A stretch of DNA of 64,000 nt, from positions 39,126,713 through 39,190,712 of the forward strand of contig OX621240.1 of NCBI GenBank assembly GCA_951640165.1. Direction: 5' to 3'. Origin of the DNA: Pseudoips prasinana (Eukaryota; Arthropoda; Insecta; Lepidoptera; Nolidae). The notes beneath the pieces are model-generated. The model made no database searches. It was given only the letters and a program-made list of their open reading frames with translations, and had not been told where the DNA came from. Within the stretch, counting starts at the first letter, position 1; every line of letters starts with the position of its first letter. A program made the translations under genes and the position numbers. Of the stretch, positions 21,332-32,319 are shown one piece after another.

Positions 21332-21507
21332 CGTACTCCATTCTAAAGAAAAATTAAAGTAAAATTATAACACTAAGGTTGTTTGGTGCGGAAACTGAAC
21401 CGAATATCTCTTACGCCCGGCCAGAAATATTGCACTGTTCGGACATAGAAGTTGTCACATGTACACACTACTACCCATAACAAAAAGCAAAAGAAGACGA
21501 AAAAAGC

Positions 21508-21830
21508 AAGCCCGGAGTTTCTTTGTGGCTTTCTTCTCCGGATCGTCCACCTAGGTAGCTAGAGAAAGCCGCAGGCTAGCTAGGGTAGTCTCCTCAGCGG
21601 CGAGGATCGCTTTGACCCCTTAACGCGTCATTGGTGATCCCGTGCAACTGATCACACCCTCTCTTTGGATTCTGTCCTTTTGCTTCAGCGGCCCCCTGAG
21701 CTGTGGCCTGAACCCCAAAAGGGTGGCCTCGGGTATTAGTCGTTTAATTTAAGCTACTGGTTAAGAGCCTTCTGCGCTAGCCAAATGCTCATTGCCTTCA
21801 ATTCTTTAATTTTAATATTGTACAACTAAA
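21508..21830. repeat. Repeat K, longest copy
   Basis: GC-rich stretch with CTTCTCCGGATCGTCCACC, CAGCGGCCCCCTGAGCTG, GGGTGGCCTCGGGTATTAGT and an AT-rich end. The last 100 bases recur at 60106-60205. No frame. Probably an untranslated part of a retroelement. Confidence 0.55.
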
Positions 21831-21939
21831 TGTCAAAATAATAGATTAATAACTTGTTATTTATTTTAGGATTTAAGTAAATATATCTGATAAAACAGAC
21901 CGCACGGACGGACTAATTAATTTTTTGTAATTTTAATAC

Positions 21940-22030
21940 TGTATTCGACGATGTTTGTGTACTGCATTGTGAACTTGACAAGTACAAGTGTATGTTAATA
22001 CCAAAGTGCTGAATAAATTTCATTATTTCA
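21940..22030 (+). repeat. Repeat W, copy 2
   Basis: Matches 1350-1478 (GAACTTGACAAGTACAAG, GTATGTTAATACC) and ends CTGAATAAATTTCATTATTT, so the AATAAA is retained here. Confidence 0.5.
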
Positions 22031-22036
22031 ATTCAT

Positions 22037-22409
22037 CAAGCTATATATTTCCGATATATGCTGATCTCTCGTTGTATAGGATTTCCATACAATGACAGGC
22101 CAGCTTATATTGGAATAGCTTAGCTTGATATGTAACTGAAAATGTGACACTTAGATGGGCCGGCTCGGGTGGTTTGGTAGATACTTGCATTGCTTTCTTG
22201 CTTATCGTATGGGTAGAGGTAACCCTAGTGTCAGAGTTGCTCAAGTCGCCCAGTAGGCCTCTGACATGGCTTAACGACTGTTGTCTAATGCCTACAACCG
22301 GGACCGACAGCTTAACGTACCCTCCGAAGCACGGAGACACACAGAAATTAAACCACTTTGGCGGTTACCCATCTATGGACTGACCGCGAGCCTAGTTACT
22401 TAACCTCGC
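22037..22409 (+). repeat. Repeats Q and P, adjacent
   Basis: 22037-22127 (Q) opens AAGCTATATATTTCCGATAT and closes CAGCTTATATTGGAATAGCT, an inverted-ended unit also seen split at 34573-35432. 22150-22409 (P) carries GACCGACAGCTTAACGTACC and GACCGCGAGCCTAGTTACTT, also present at 33608-33832. P also contains a SINE B-head-like GGTTTGGTAGATACTTGC, so it could be a SINE-derived chimera. Confidence 0.55.
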
Positions 22410-22655
22410 CGATCGCTTACGGACCTTACTTGCATTTCTCGCTGCAGGTCGGGGGTTCAATTCCCACTCAGGACAGATATTTGTCTGCATGAACATGTAT
22501 ATTTGTCTTGAGTCTGGGAGTAATTATCTATATAAGTATGTATTTACAAAAGTAGTATGTGTAGTATATCATTAGTCTGGTTTCCATAGTACAAGCTCTG
22601 CTTAGTTTGGGATTAGATGGCCGTGTGTGAATAATGTCTGCACGTGACAGTGGCA
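22410..22655 (+). mobile_element. SINE B, head degenerate
   Basis: B box GGGGTTCAATTCCCAC is present, and the tail runs through GTACAAGCTCTGCTTAGTTT to GGCCGTGTGTGAATAATGTC. The A-box side is altered where it meets repeat P. Confidence 0.8.
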
Positions 22656-22931
22656 TGCGCACCTTTTTCCTGGTAACTTTATAATATAAGTTCATATAAA
22701 TAGGTTATAATGGCTTGTGGAATTGTGTTTATTCCATGCTGTTATTGACCAGTGATAAGTTCTTGGGTTAATTAATTGGATGCGGGTTCTACGTTATTAA
22801 TATTTTACATGTTCACTGTATCACTGGATACTGAAAGGCGCGCAATTGGGTCACGGGTATAAATAAATGAATGGCATGTTACCATATGCTGCATTGTGAT
22901 GCAAATACAATAAATATTAACACAATAAAAT

Positions 22932-23165
22932 TGCTGTGTGGTGACGGCAACGAATATCAGAATATCATCACCCCATCCCTTGGGGGCGTAGAAATCGTCT
23001 GAAGGCATACCTACCAGAGAACGGGTAGCATTGTTTTTCTGTGTACTATGACCATCAAACTGCGATCGCCAACCCGTCTACCAAGCGTGGCGATTATGGC
23101 ATATACTCCTATTTTCTCTTTTGTCCAGCTGTGGACGTACTTTAGCTGACATGATGATGATGATG
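22932..23165 (+). mobile_element. Element H, copy 2
   Basis: Opens GCTGTGTGGTGACGGC, passes GACCATCAAACTGCGATCGC, and ends in GTGGACGTACTTTAGCTGAC plus (ATG)n. It retains the LINE G-like 3' end. Confidence 0.8.
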
Positions 23166-23190
23166 ATTAATAGTTTTATTTATATAGGAA

Positions 23191-23507
23191 ACTAGCTGTG
23201 CCCCGCGGTTATACCCGCGTTAAACTTTATAAATTATCATAGCTCTTCCCCCGTAAGTGATAGCGTGATAATATGTAGCCTATATGTTGACCCGACCACT
23301 TAGTAATAATCAAACAAAATTTGAAGTAAATCCATGCAGTACTTTTTGAGTTCAGCCCGGACATACATACAGACACACAGACTATAATTCTAAAAACTAT
23401 ACTTTTGGCTCCGATATCGACAGCAGATCACGCCCCAAAAATCCTTTAAAAAAATATTCAATGTACAGTTTTGACTTTCCTACGATTTTATTATATGTAA
23501 TAGATTT
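23191..23507 (+). repeat. Element D, 315 bp subfamily, copy 2
   Basis: From AACTAGCTGTGCCCCGCGG to TATTATATGTAATAGAT. Differs from 16384 at scattered positions only. Confidence 0.85.
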
Positions 23508-23819
23508 TTCCCATATCAAACGCTACAAAAATAATCTAATGACATTATTGTTTAAAAAAAACTGATTGCAACATTCATCTCTCCTCTCACCTTAACGACC
23601 AAATTGAATAAAATTCCTTTGGGTCGACATTAATGGATAATGTCAGTTCATAAACAAATCAAACAAAATGGAATTGCTAACTTCCGTTCGTATTGAAGTC
23701 TGTAAAATAAGTACCCCTCCGAAATTCGCCCCTTCTGGTCGCTTGCTTATATTTATCACAGTTCCTCAGTATAATTTATTTGTTGCCCTCCTGCTACTGT
23801 TTACTTTACTTTCAGTTCC
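23508..23819. other. No recognisable feature
   Basis: The 118-codon frame at 23668-24024 runs across a LINE 3' UTR and a microsatellite, so I do not accept it as a gene. Confidence 0.5.
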
Positions 23820-23963
23820 TATCCATCCAAAGGTTGTCTGGAAGAGATCGCTTAAGGCGATAAGACCGCCCATTGTACCTTATGTTCTCTATATTATATC
23901 CGCTGTATTTTCTTTCCGCCTGAGTGTGTACAATAAAGAGTATTATATCTATCTATCTATCTT
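23820..23963 (+). mobile_element. LINE 3' UTR with (TATC)n tail
   Basis: AAGGTTGTCTGGAAGAGATC, GCGATAAGACCGCC, GTGTACAATAAAGAG and a (TATC)n end form a LINE 3' UTR layout I recognise from Lepidoptera. Only the untranslated end was inserted. Confidence 0.65.
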
Positions 23964-24076
23964 GCCAGGGCTGCCGAGGAAAACTGCTGTCAACCGGCGT
24001 TCCAGAAGCTGGATGGTAACATAGCATACAGTGCTAAAAAGAAAGCCGACCTTCTGAATACTCTTTGCATCTAATT

Positions 24077-24738
24077 GACGGGCCGGTTGGCTTGCCTTTC
24101 ACGCCGCAGGTCGTGGGTTCAATTCCCACCCAGGACAGATATTTGTGTGCATGAACATGGCTTTTGTCCTGTGTTTGGGTGAGTGTGTCAGTGAGTGTGT
24201 GTACTACATAATATAAAATACCTTTATAACTACTTTTTTACTTTTATTTTGTAAATACATACTTATATACATAATTATGTATGTATTTACAAAATAAATG
24301 TAGTATATGTATGTAGTATATCATTTATCTGGTTTCCATAGTATAATTTATAGATATCATAATTTATTTGATAATTATTAAAATGATTTAGTCTTTAGTT
24401 AAATGATGAAATAATTTTATGTTTCTACGTTTCTCTGTTTTTACTTTTATCCAAATTTAAATGTTTATTTTTAGGTTCAGTTTAATTTGCATTAGTTGTA
24501 TTGTATTAAGTATTGTTTCTTTTTTGTGTTTAGTATATTTTGTGACTATTTTTCTTTATGAATGTTGTATACATCTGTAGAGTTTTAACACCTAGTCTTA
24601 AACTCAATAACTTGTCATCTTCAAATGTTAAGTGTTAAGTTGATGATGTATCTATTATAATAAATAAACAGTACAAGCTCAGCTTAGGTTGGGGTCAGAT
24701 ATCCGTGTGTGAATAATGTCCCAGGTTATTATTATTAA
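24077..24738 (+). mobile_element. SINE B, interrupted
   Basis: Head with TTTCACGCCGCAGG and B box GGGTTCAATTCCC, core, then break at CCATAGTA (24343). It resumes at AGTACAAGCTCAGCTTAGGT (24670) and ends in GTCCCAGGTTATTATTATT. Confidence 0.85.
24344..24669 (+). mobile_element. Insertion with AATAAATAAA end inside SINE B
   Basis: A 326-base AT-rich insertion bounded by AGTA on both sides (24340-24343 and 24670-24673) and ending TATTATAATAAATAAAC. The polyadenylation-like end suggests a 5'-truncated LINE of which only the 3' UTR is present. Confidence 0.65.
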
Positions 24739-24924
24739 AAAAAATTATAATATTTCAACTTTTAACGCCAGAGACACCTACTTGCCGTGGGTATCACTAT
24801 GCTGAAAATATCTATTACGCAACAGGAAGTCACGCGGGAGTTGCGGTCTCTGAACATTCATAAATCAAGTGTGCCCGTCTGGCATACATATTAGTGCCTC
24901 TGAACTGCGGCCTGTAGGTACTAA

Positions 24925-25540
24925 AGACCACCGTACCACCGACCTGCCTGCTGATTTAAAGGTAACGGATTCGATGCTCACTTAAGAAAAATATTTGTGT
25001 TCATGAACATATATCTTGGTCTTAGTGTTAATAATAATAATGTCCTCCTAGCCGAATTTCGGCCACGGCGGCCGGTCTCAATAGAGATTAGCCATCTGCG
25101 CGGGACATATTATAGTGCTCAAGTGTGTGCGCAAACACAGGAGCACTTTCTATTCCATCAGTCTCATGATCCGATGGGACGCCTAGGCGACACGACCGGA
25201 AAGAGGTCTGGCACAGGACCGACGGCTTTACGTGCTCTCCGAGGCACGGGGGTATAATACCACCAACTCCCAAACTTCGGGCTGATGCTGAGAAATTTTT
25301 CTTTTTTACAGAAAAGTCCCAAAATCACTCTTTGCTGACCCGGGATTTGAACCCAGGACCTCGTTCTCTGCGGGTGAACACGCTAGTCTTGGTCTTGGTC
25401 TTAGTGTTATCTGTGTATTCTATCTATATATTTACAATAAAGTAAATAAGTATTTCTATTGATTTTCTGTATCCATAGTACAAGATTTGCTAGATGGAAC
25501 ATATAGCTGTTTGACATGTTCCGGATGGTTATTTATTTTT
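24925..25540 (+). mobile_element. Divergent SINE B-like copy, interrupted by SINE C
   Basis: B-box-like GGATTCGATGCTC, the core AATATTTGTGTTCATGAACA and the tail CATAGTACAAGATTTGCTAG flank an inserted SINE C. It is older and more diverged than the other B copies. Confidence 0.65.
25031..25393 (-). mobile_element. SINE C with 16 bp TSD, nested
   Basis: Complete except for the first bases of the head. The direct repeat CTTGGTCTTAGTGTTA at 25015-25030 and 25394-25409 is a perfect 16 bp target-site duplication, the longest in the window. This shows mobility by target-primed reverse transcription. Confidence 0.93.
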
Positions 25541-25619
25541 GTGTTTTTAATAAAGTACGAAAGTAATACCCTCATATGTTCACTTGAGGCCCAAAAAGGG
25601 CGATATATACGAACCACCA

Positions 25620-25722
25620 AACTACAGGCCTATCGGAATGTACCATAAATAGCTGTTCTGAGTCTAGACGTACTTTTGTTCCTCAATTGTATGTTTGTAT
25701 AGTACTCTCTAAAGTGGACTTG
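25620..25722 (+). mobile_element. SINE F fragment
   Basis: Core ACCATAAATAGCTGTTCTGA and TCTAGACGTAC, with CAATTGTATGTTTGTA. Head and end lost. Confidence 0.55.
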
Positions 25723-25788
25723 TATTAAAAATAGAAAGTAATAAAATGTCTGATTGACAATCAGCTCTTAAAGTCTATAAAAATAAAA

Positions 25789-26625
25789 TAAAATAAAAAA
25801 AGGTTTTTATTCACGTAGACTTTAAAAAAGCGCTTGTAAATAGTCAGTACATGTTTGTAGTAATACAGTTATTATTTATAGTTACTTATTACAGATATTT
25901 ATACTACAAAAAAATGTCTAAGAAATATTTATAGTATGTATACAACTGACTCGCTTAGAACCATATTCAGGGATAAGGGTTTTCTGACACTTACTGGTAT
26001 TTATATTCTGGAAATTTGTATTTTTGTAAAACACAACATGGAATAGTTTGTGCTCAAATCTGCCACCAGATCTAAGTTACGGATTAGATATAAGTATAAC
26101 TTACAGTTGCCACCATCCATTAATGATACAATTTTTTACAAGAGTGCATTTGTTAGTGCAATATGCATATATAATCATCTACCTGTTAATGTCAAGGAAT
26201 TGGAAGGCAAAACATTCAAAAACGTTTTGAAAAAGTGGCTTATTTCCAATGTGTTTTACGATCTCAATGAGTATTTTGCCAAAAAGTAGTCCTTTTTTCT
26301 ATAAATTGAAATAAATAATTCCACAAATATATTATAATAATAAGAATTATTATGTACTATGTTTAATTCATAAGCCTTATTGTTGCACGCCCGATACGGG
26401 TAGCTGTTGATACTCAAAATTGTATATCATCCATGTACACAGTTTTAGCAATAAAGAAAATCTTTATCTTTATCACGGAATGTTAATACATTTATACAAT
26501 TTATTTTATAATGGTAGTGATATTTAGCTTGTATTAAGTTATTGTCAAGGAGATTATGTTTAGGTTTAATTATTGAAATATAGATTTTACTACATATTGC
26601 CTGAATGGTTCTGTCTAAAAGTTAA
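25789..26625 (-). repeat. Element J, copy 2, interrupted by a LINE
   Basis: J sequence at 25789-25940 resumes at CACGGAATGTTAATACATTT (26466) and ends near GGTTCTGTCT. The break is at the same J position that reads TTAGGTACACGGAATG in the uninterrupted copies. Confidence 0.75.
25941..26465 (+). pseudogene. LINE C-terminus nested in J
   Basis: The frame from 25948 reads DSLRTIFRDKGFLTLTGIYI, then LEICIFVK, is broken by TAG at 26044-26046, and continues SKLRIRYKYNLQLPPSI, IYNHLPVNVKELEGKTFKN and LKKWLISNVFYDLNEYF to TAG 26287-26289. This is the C-terminal region of Jockey/CR1-group LINE polymerases (CR-iF--l-ILTl-slYI-e-l-fvk; fk--Lk-wLl---fYs-nEf). The 3' UTR ends in AATAAAGAAAATC and CTTTATC repeats. 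Length about 525, strongly 5'-truncated. Confidence 0.85.
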
Positions 26626-26880
26626 AGTTCTAAGTAAGTCGAGAACGAATGTATTAGTGACCTTATAGTGTACCTTACCCACCGATGGGCTGTGACTATT
26701 GAGAATGAAGGTCCTACTGGCTATCAGCCTTACCAATGTATAATAGGCATAACAAAGGTGGTGGATCGCGTTAGGTAGCATAGATTGATACATGAATTTA
26801 TAAAAAAAAAATATTTTTAATTTATTCTTAGATCAATAAATCAGAACAGAAAAATAATATTAGAATATTTATAAAAAACT

Positions 26881-27151
26881 ATCAGCCCAGTACGTGCTTC
26901 GCTACGTATAAGGCATAGTAATAAAAAAAAATATTATTAAGTTCATTTATTCAAACAAAAAATATATTAAATTGCTTTAAAAGATGTTGATTTTACACTT
27001 TTTCAAGATTATTTTTTAATTTTCTCTACGTACAAACCTTCCCTGGACTTCCAAGAATAATTCAAGACCAAAATTAGCCAAATCGGTAAAGGCGTTGTTG
27101 AGTTATAACATTACAACGAAAAGTGGCATTGATTTTTATATATAAAATCTA
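26881..27151 (+). repeat. Repeat E
   Basis: Starts CCCAGTACGTGCTTCGCTAC and contains CAAACCTTCCCTGGAC, then CAAAATTAGCCAAATCGGTA, and a TTTTTATATATA end. It is laid out like element D (GC-rich opening, 'aaatcggt' block, AT end) but unrelated in sequence. Confidence 0.5.
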
Positions 27152-27575
27152 TATATATTTATATAGATATCAACTTATAAATAAAAAATATGATTACCTC
27201 AATGAAATCACAATAAAATAATTATTAATATTATAGTTTTCTGCAGCAAATAGACACTTATTCAATAAGATTATTTTAACTTTTATTTTAAATACGCTTC
27301 TGTACACAGCACTCTTTATATATAGGTGCCTTTGGTTCAAATGGCCCTGGGTCATCCCAAAAAAAGGAATTTAGGGATTCTTCTACGAGACATTGTACTC
27401 GTAATCCGTTTGCCTCGTTACAAATTTCGGGTAAAGGCAAGACGTATTGGAATTTTTCTGGCAGTAATGTAATCTAGTAGTTACTCCGAGTATTGAAGTT
27501 CGGAACCTGCTGAATAGTTTTACAGAATGGTGCCGTGGCCTCTGTTTAACTATTCTTAAGTCATAACCAAATATT
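27152..27575. other. No recognisable feature
   Basis: AT-rich. No frame or repeat match. Confidence 0.5.
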
Positions 27576-27578
27576 TAA

Positions 27579-27648
27579 CACTGCTGAGTTCTAAAATAGC
27601 TTACGGTATAGGTACATATATGTTAAGCTATTTTAGAACTCAGCAGTG
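27579..27648. mobile_element. 70 bp palindromic mini-element with TAA TSD
   Basis: Perfect 25 bp arms (27579-27603 and 27624-27648), starting CACTGCTGAG and ending CTCAGCAGTG, separated by 20 nt. TAA flanks both sides (27576-27578 and 27649-27651). The size, CACTG ends and 3 bp TSD fit a minimal MITE of a 3 bp-TSD DNA transposon superfamily (PIF/Harbinger or CACTA). The superfamily is inferred. Confidence 0.75.
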
Positions 27649-27682
27649 TAAAAACAAACATAAATCCGTGGAAAAGAGGTCG

Positions 27683-27932
27683 ATGGTCACCGTACCTTAG
27701 TTAGTGCTCCTGCCTACGAAGCTGGTGGTCCTGGGTTCGAGTCCCGGTAAGTGCAAATACTTGTGTGATGAGCACGAATATTTGTTTCTAAGTCATGGAT
27801 GTTTTCTATGTATATAAGTATTTATCTGTCTATATAAGTATGTATATCGTCGCCTGGTACCCATAGTACAAGCTTTGTTTAGTTTGGGGCTAGGCTGATC
27901 TGTGTAACATTGTCCTCAGATATTATTATTAT
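27683..27932 (+). mobile_element. SINE A, copy 7
   Basis: Complete. A-box region altered (CCGTACCTTAGTTAGTG). B box GGTTCGAGTCC. Confidence 0.9.
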
Positions 27933-28562
27933 TAATATTATTATTATATTCTTCTACCATTTTGATATACACCGTTCCCGAGCTTCTGGTATTAACGTAG
28001 CTTAACCACAAATTATTTAAGATACTGGGCTGGCTTCTAAAATGCGTGCTAAATTACAAAGCTACCTGTACGAAACCCAACGTAAACAAATGATGCCGAA
28101 TCGAGTTCAAAACCGGTACAACCGGCCCCAGGTTCAAGGACTCGGGGACTGTTTACATTTATTAAGGTTCTCTAACACTTATAATCAAACGCAATTACGG
28201 TTGGGCTTCGTGATAGATGGCTTTAGTATCTTGACAGACTACTGTAAACAATTCATTTATTCAATACAATTCACATATTTATCTCTTCACAACAAATGGT
28301 TACATTTCCATATTCTTCATACATGCTCGCCGGTTTAGGGTACTTCTGACCTGCCCTTTCTTGAGAACATCTCCAACAACATATGAAATTTATGAATAAT
28401 TAGGATGAAGTATATTAGGCAATATACGTAGATATGTAACCAGTTTTGTGAGAGACTGGTGCCTTTGATAGGTTTAGTACAAACCTGTATTACAGGTTAT
28501 TAGTGGCCCCACCCCGTGGGTAGGTGGTAGTCGTAATAGCTTAAGCTGATTTCACCAAAAAA
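27933..28562. other. No recognisable feature
   Basis: The 98-codon plus-strand frame at 28042-28338 has no family features and ordinary background composition. Confidence 0.5.
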
Positions 28563-28790
28563 AATCATCATCATCAAATCAGTCGAAAGACGTTAAATGT
28601 TAAACCCCCAAATAACTTCACAATTACCGGTTTTAAGCTACCAGCATCCCATTGCTAGCGCTGACCCTCACAAGATCATCGGTCCATCTTGTAGAGTGCC
28701 TCTACGCTGTATCGTACTGTTCATGTCGCCACTCGAAAACCTTTCCCAGGCGTCGATTCTACGAGCTATATGCCCTGTCCACTGGCATTT
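28563..28790 (-). mobile_element. LINE G 3' end, diverged
   Basis: (ATC)n start, then the reverse of the G C-terminus, upstream to the codons for a CR-H-AR--D region (CGAGCTATATGCCCTGTCCA). More diverged than the copies at 47650 and 55103. Confidence 0.8.
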
Positions 28791-29044
28791 GACGGTCACC
28801 ATAGCCTAGTTGGTAGTGCTCCTGCCTACGAAGCTGGTGGTCCTGGGTTCGAATCCCGGTAAGTGAAAATATTTGTGTGATGAACACGAATATTTGTTTC
28901 CGAGTCATGGATGTTTTCTATGTATATAAGTATTTATCTATCTATATAAGTATGTATATCGTCGCCTGGTACCCACAGTACAAGCTTTGCTTAGTTTGGG
29001 GCTAGGATGATCTGTGACATTGTCCCCAGATATTATTATTATTT
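28791..29044 (+). mobile_element. SINE A, copy 8
   Basis: Complete. It starts exactly at the 5' limit of the LINE G fragment, so the two are joined without spacer. Confidence 0.92.
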
Positions 29045-29144
29045 TTAATTCTGTTATTAAAATTAAAGGCGATTATAACAACGTAAGCCCGAAATTCATA
29101 TTTTATTCAACTCTGTGGCGCACAGACAATAATAATAATATGCT

Positions 29145-29302
29145 GGGACATTATTCACTCACGGCCATCTGATCCCAAACCACGTGTACTATGGATAGAA
29201 GATAACTGATATACTACATATACTACCTTTCTTTTGTAAATACCTACTTATAAAGTTAATTACATCCAGACTCAGGACAAACAGACATGTTCATGCACAC
29301 TG
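29145..29302 (-). mobile_element. SINE B, head missing
   Basis: Tail and core (GGGACATTATTCACTCACGG to ACAGACATGTTCATGCACAC). Truncated before the B box. Confidence 0.8.
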
Positions 29303-29312
29303 CACTGTTCAA

Positions 29313-29364
29313 CGCGGTTACTTTGCCAAGAGTCTGTCTTCATCTCCTTGTCAAAGTAACGCGT
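29313..29364. repeat. Imperfect hairpin
   Basis: ACGCGGTTACTTTGCCAAG pairs with CTTGTCAAAGTAACGCGT, with one bulge and one mismatch, across a 15 nt loop. It lies just outside the broken end of SINE B. Confidence 0.6.
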
Positions 29365-30367
29365 GGAGCTGAGGTTCGTAACCTTGTACGAAGTTTGTAG
29401 TTTAATTTTATAGACGGCTTGAACCCTGACACACTTGAAATCCTACTAGATTAACAGAAAACATCATATTAAAAGAATAATACATGATCAACGCAACCAT
29501 CATATAAGCAGTACCTAACTTTGTACATTTTATTTTCTTTTTCAATGTTTATTTGTATTCTTTTTTCGTATGTACAATTAATTAACGAATGATGAAAACT
29601 AATAAAATAAATTAATGATTATATAAATAAAAATATCATAATCATAATTTAGCATGAACGCCCCAAAAACTTTGATTACTTTTCAAGGGTTATTAATGTG
29701 TTTCCCGGACATAAAAGTAATGTACAAATAACTTGATACATAGGCAGCGCCAAAAACGAAGTGCTTATTACTTACCCAAACAGGCGCACTAATGATTATT
29801 TACATCTTGCCATTCGAGATACACATGACGAAGAAAAGATCAGATATATAAGTTAACAACATTCAAGTTATGGAGATAACAACAGCCAAATTATTTTTTT
29901 ATCCATAAGTTTTTAGCCAACTTTACTATCTCCGGTAAAGAAAATAAAATAATGTTATTTTTGAGCTGAGTCTGAGTCTGAGTCTCCTTCATAGGTGAAT
30001 GTTATATGTAGTTCGTTTCTGATCGTATCCCTCCATAAAGGCTAAATCGATCTTCCCAAAATTTGACTCATAACTTTTTTGTTACTTACAATTTACATTT
30101 GTTTTCTGTTTTGTTCCGCACTTTTTATTCTATATATGTGTGGATTGGTGTAATACGATAGGCGATGTCAGATTTTTAGATCAAAATAACTTCGAAAGCT
30201 AAACTCCAACAAATAAAAGCTTAAAGAAAAACGGAATAATATATGGGCGTCACTCAATATAATAATAAGTACATTATAATGTGTTTTTTGTATAAAAAAT
30301 ATTAGTTTACTATTCTAAAAACAAGGAAAATCAGAAGTACTCTTTGTCAAAGGTTAAAAAAGGTCAA
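29365..30367. other. No gene seen
   Basis: One kilobase of AT-rich sequence. A short (GAGTCT)n run lies at about 29965-29985. Confidence 0.5.
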
Positions 30368-30430
30368 GTGGAGTGCAAGGATCGCAACAAGTGGAAATCT
30401 CTGGCTACCCTTCTGGGAAACGGGTATTAG
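30368..30430 (+). pseudogene. Possible LINE C-terminal codons
   Basis: The frame VECKDRNKWKSLATLLGNGY ending in TAG resembles the last residues of RTE-like LINE polymerases (a-DR-kW). Only 20 codons remain, so this is weak. Confidence 0.35.
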
Positions 30431-31151
30431 TCTTTATAGGTATATACGAATACTTAAAGGAGAAGAAAATTACTCCATACATTCCTGGGCCCAGGTGTTA
30501 ACTGAATCAAACTAGCCTTATTTGTGAGAGGATATAATAACAAGACCTCACTGAAATTTTGGTGAAATTTGGCTATCCAGGAATCAAGTTATATGAAGTA
30601 TAGTAAAAGTGAGGTTAAATTATAACATTGTAGTTTTTTATAAAATATTTTTGAATGGCTTCGGTTGTGTTATGGTTTTATGCATGGAGAGTGTGACATG
30701 TCGAAGATCTGGCACGTTTGGATTCCCCGCGCCCCGTGCAGTCACTACAGTCGAAGAAAACCACAAATAAAACATGGAAAATACGTGCGCACTCAAACCG
30801 AAAGACAACGAACGAGTGACAGTCAAAACGTCTGTAAAGGCTGTCAGGCAGAGAAGTGATGCCCGAAGTGAAATTAAAGGAATACAATCCGCTATGAATC
30901 GATTCCACGAAAAACACTTGTCACTCGATTTTCAAACATATTCTGAGATTTTACCGATTTATTCTTAATCGATTGCGATCATTTCATCATTATTTTATCG
31001 ATTATTTCTTATCAAAACTGAATTTAAGTTTTCTCGCTTCCTAGATAGAAACATGATACCATATTTTGTGATTTCCTTTAGAAAAATATAACGGTTTTTT
31101 TATTCCCATTTCAACTAGTTAACTGCTGGGCCCAGAAGTTTCCTTCTCCTT
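30431..31151. other. No recognisable feature
   Basis: Overlapping short frames at 30638-30968 on both strands give no recognisable protein. Confidence 0.45.
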
Positions 31152-31372
31152 TGTTGGCATTTAACTGCACTTGCAGCGTAGCGGCTTAGACAGTCGCCTT
31201 GGCGCTTCGTGTCCCGGATTCGAATCCGGCGCAGGACAAATATTTGTGTGACCCATAAATAGTTGTTCTGAGTCTGGATGTACTCTGTGTACGTCAATTA
31301 TATGTTTGTAAAATAACTCGCGTCACAGGGATTAATTCGACAGTGCGGGCGTTGTCTTTAAAAAATATATAT
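31152..31372 (+). mobile_element. SINE F, complete
   Basis: Head AACTGCACTTGCAGCGTAGC, B box GGATTCGAATCC, core GTGACCCATAAATAGTTGTT and end GTTGTCTTTAAAAAA. Confidence 0.88.
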
Positions 31373-31487
31373 TGACCAGGAAGAGACAACTCTGTAAAGC
31401 TTACTGTATTTCAAAATTTAATGCCGTCAAAGTCTAATAATACGTATAATAAGTCTAATAAATAGTCACGACATGACGGTGGATATA

Positions 31488-31775
31488 TTAAATTTGAATT
31501 TTTATAGCATTATTCGCAATGCAAAGCGTTAATATAAACTCAAAAATGGGAAATCATAAATTTAATCGTCCGGCGGGTCTCGAACCTACACCATCTACCA
31601 ATCCGGGGTAGGCGCTCTGCGTTAAGCTACGAACGATACACGCTGGCAGATCAAATTTAGGATTCCCTTGCTAACACCCTTCCGGAGGATGTAGGTATTA
31701 TCTATCGGCTTTGTTTTCTAGAAACATGGCCGACTGATATGTTCACAATTGCATGTGAATATAACTTTACGTCGT
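31488..31775 (-). mobile_element. SINE O, most complete copy
   Basis: Defining copy of O. On the minus strand TCGTAGCTTAACGCAGAGCG holds the A box and GGTTCGAGACC the B box. The 3' part contains CATTTTTGAGTTTATATTAA and the end TGCGAATAATGCTATAAAAA. The upstream flank CATGGCCGACTGATATGTTC is shared with 7977-8215. Confidence 0.75.
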
Positions 31776-31805
31776 CAGCGTCATTATTCAATTTTTATAT
31801 GCATA

Positions 31806-31925
31806 TGTTTTGAAAAGGCCACGGGGTATAGCACCCCCAACTTCCAGACTACGGGCTGATACTAAGAATTTTTACCCAGGACCTCACTATCTCCAAACAC
31901 ACTAGCGCTAAACCAACAAGCAAGA
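31806..31925 (-). mobile_element. SINE C, strongly degraded
   Basis: CCCCCAACTTCCAGACTACG and the head remnant CACTAGCGCTAAACCAACAA, with a large internal deletion. Confidence 0.6.
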
Positions 31926-32319
31926 TTTCAGGTAGGTTTTAAAACTTACAAAAATTATCTCTAATAGTAAAATAGTATCACTAAGAAATCCACCACTCCT
32001 ATCAGTATAGGCCCGGGGTCATTAATGTAACCCTCTAAAACAATAATTATATGGACTAAAACAACTATTTATTTCAAATGACCCAAATTCTTATCTTATC
32101 GACGGGTCCTACGTAATGCTTCAAACATTTGCCAATTGCTGATAAAAGCGCGTAATTATAAGGATATCCAAAGCTTGAACGATAAGTCTTTTCAAATGAA
32201 ATTGCTTATAGGTTCTGGCTATCTACAGGATAAAGCTATAAGTTATTAAATGTCAAAGTTTCCTTGAGTTTATAGTCTGAATTTGAATATTTAATATATT
32301 CTTTTTATTATATTTATCT
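31926..32319. other. No recognisable feature
   Basis: AT-rich, no coding signal. Confidence 0.5.

Noticed and set aside
23668..24024. 118-codon frame
   Set aside because: Runs through a LINE 3' UTR and a TATC microsatellite.
31190..31230. Possible tRNA genes at SINE heads (B boxes GGTTCGAATCC at many sites)
   Set aside because: The acceptor stems do not close and the heads continue into family-specific SINE bodies.
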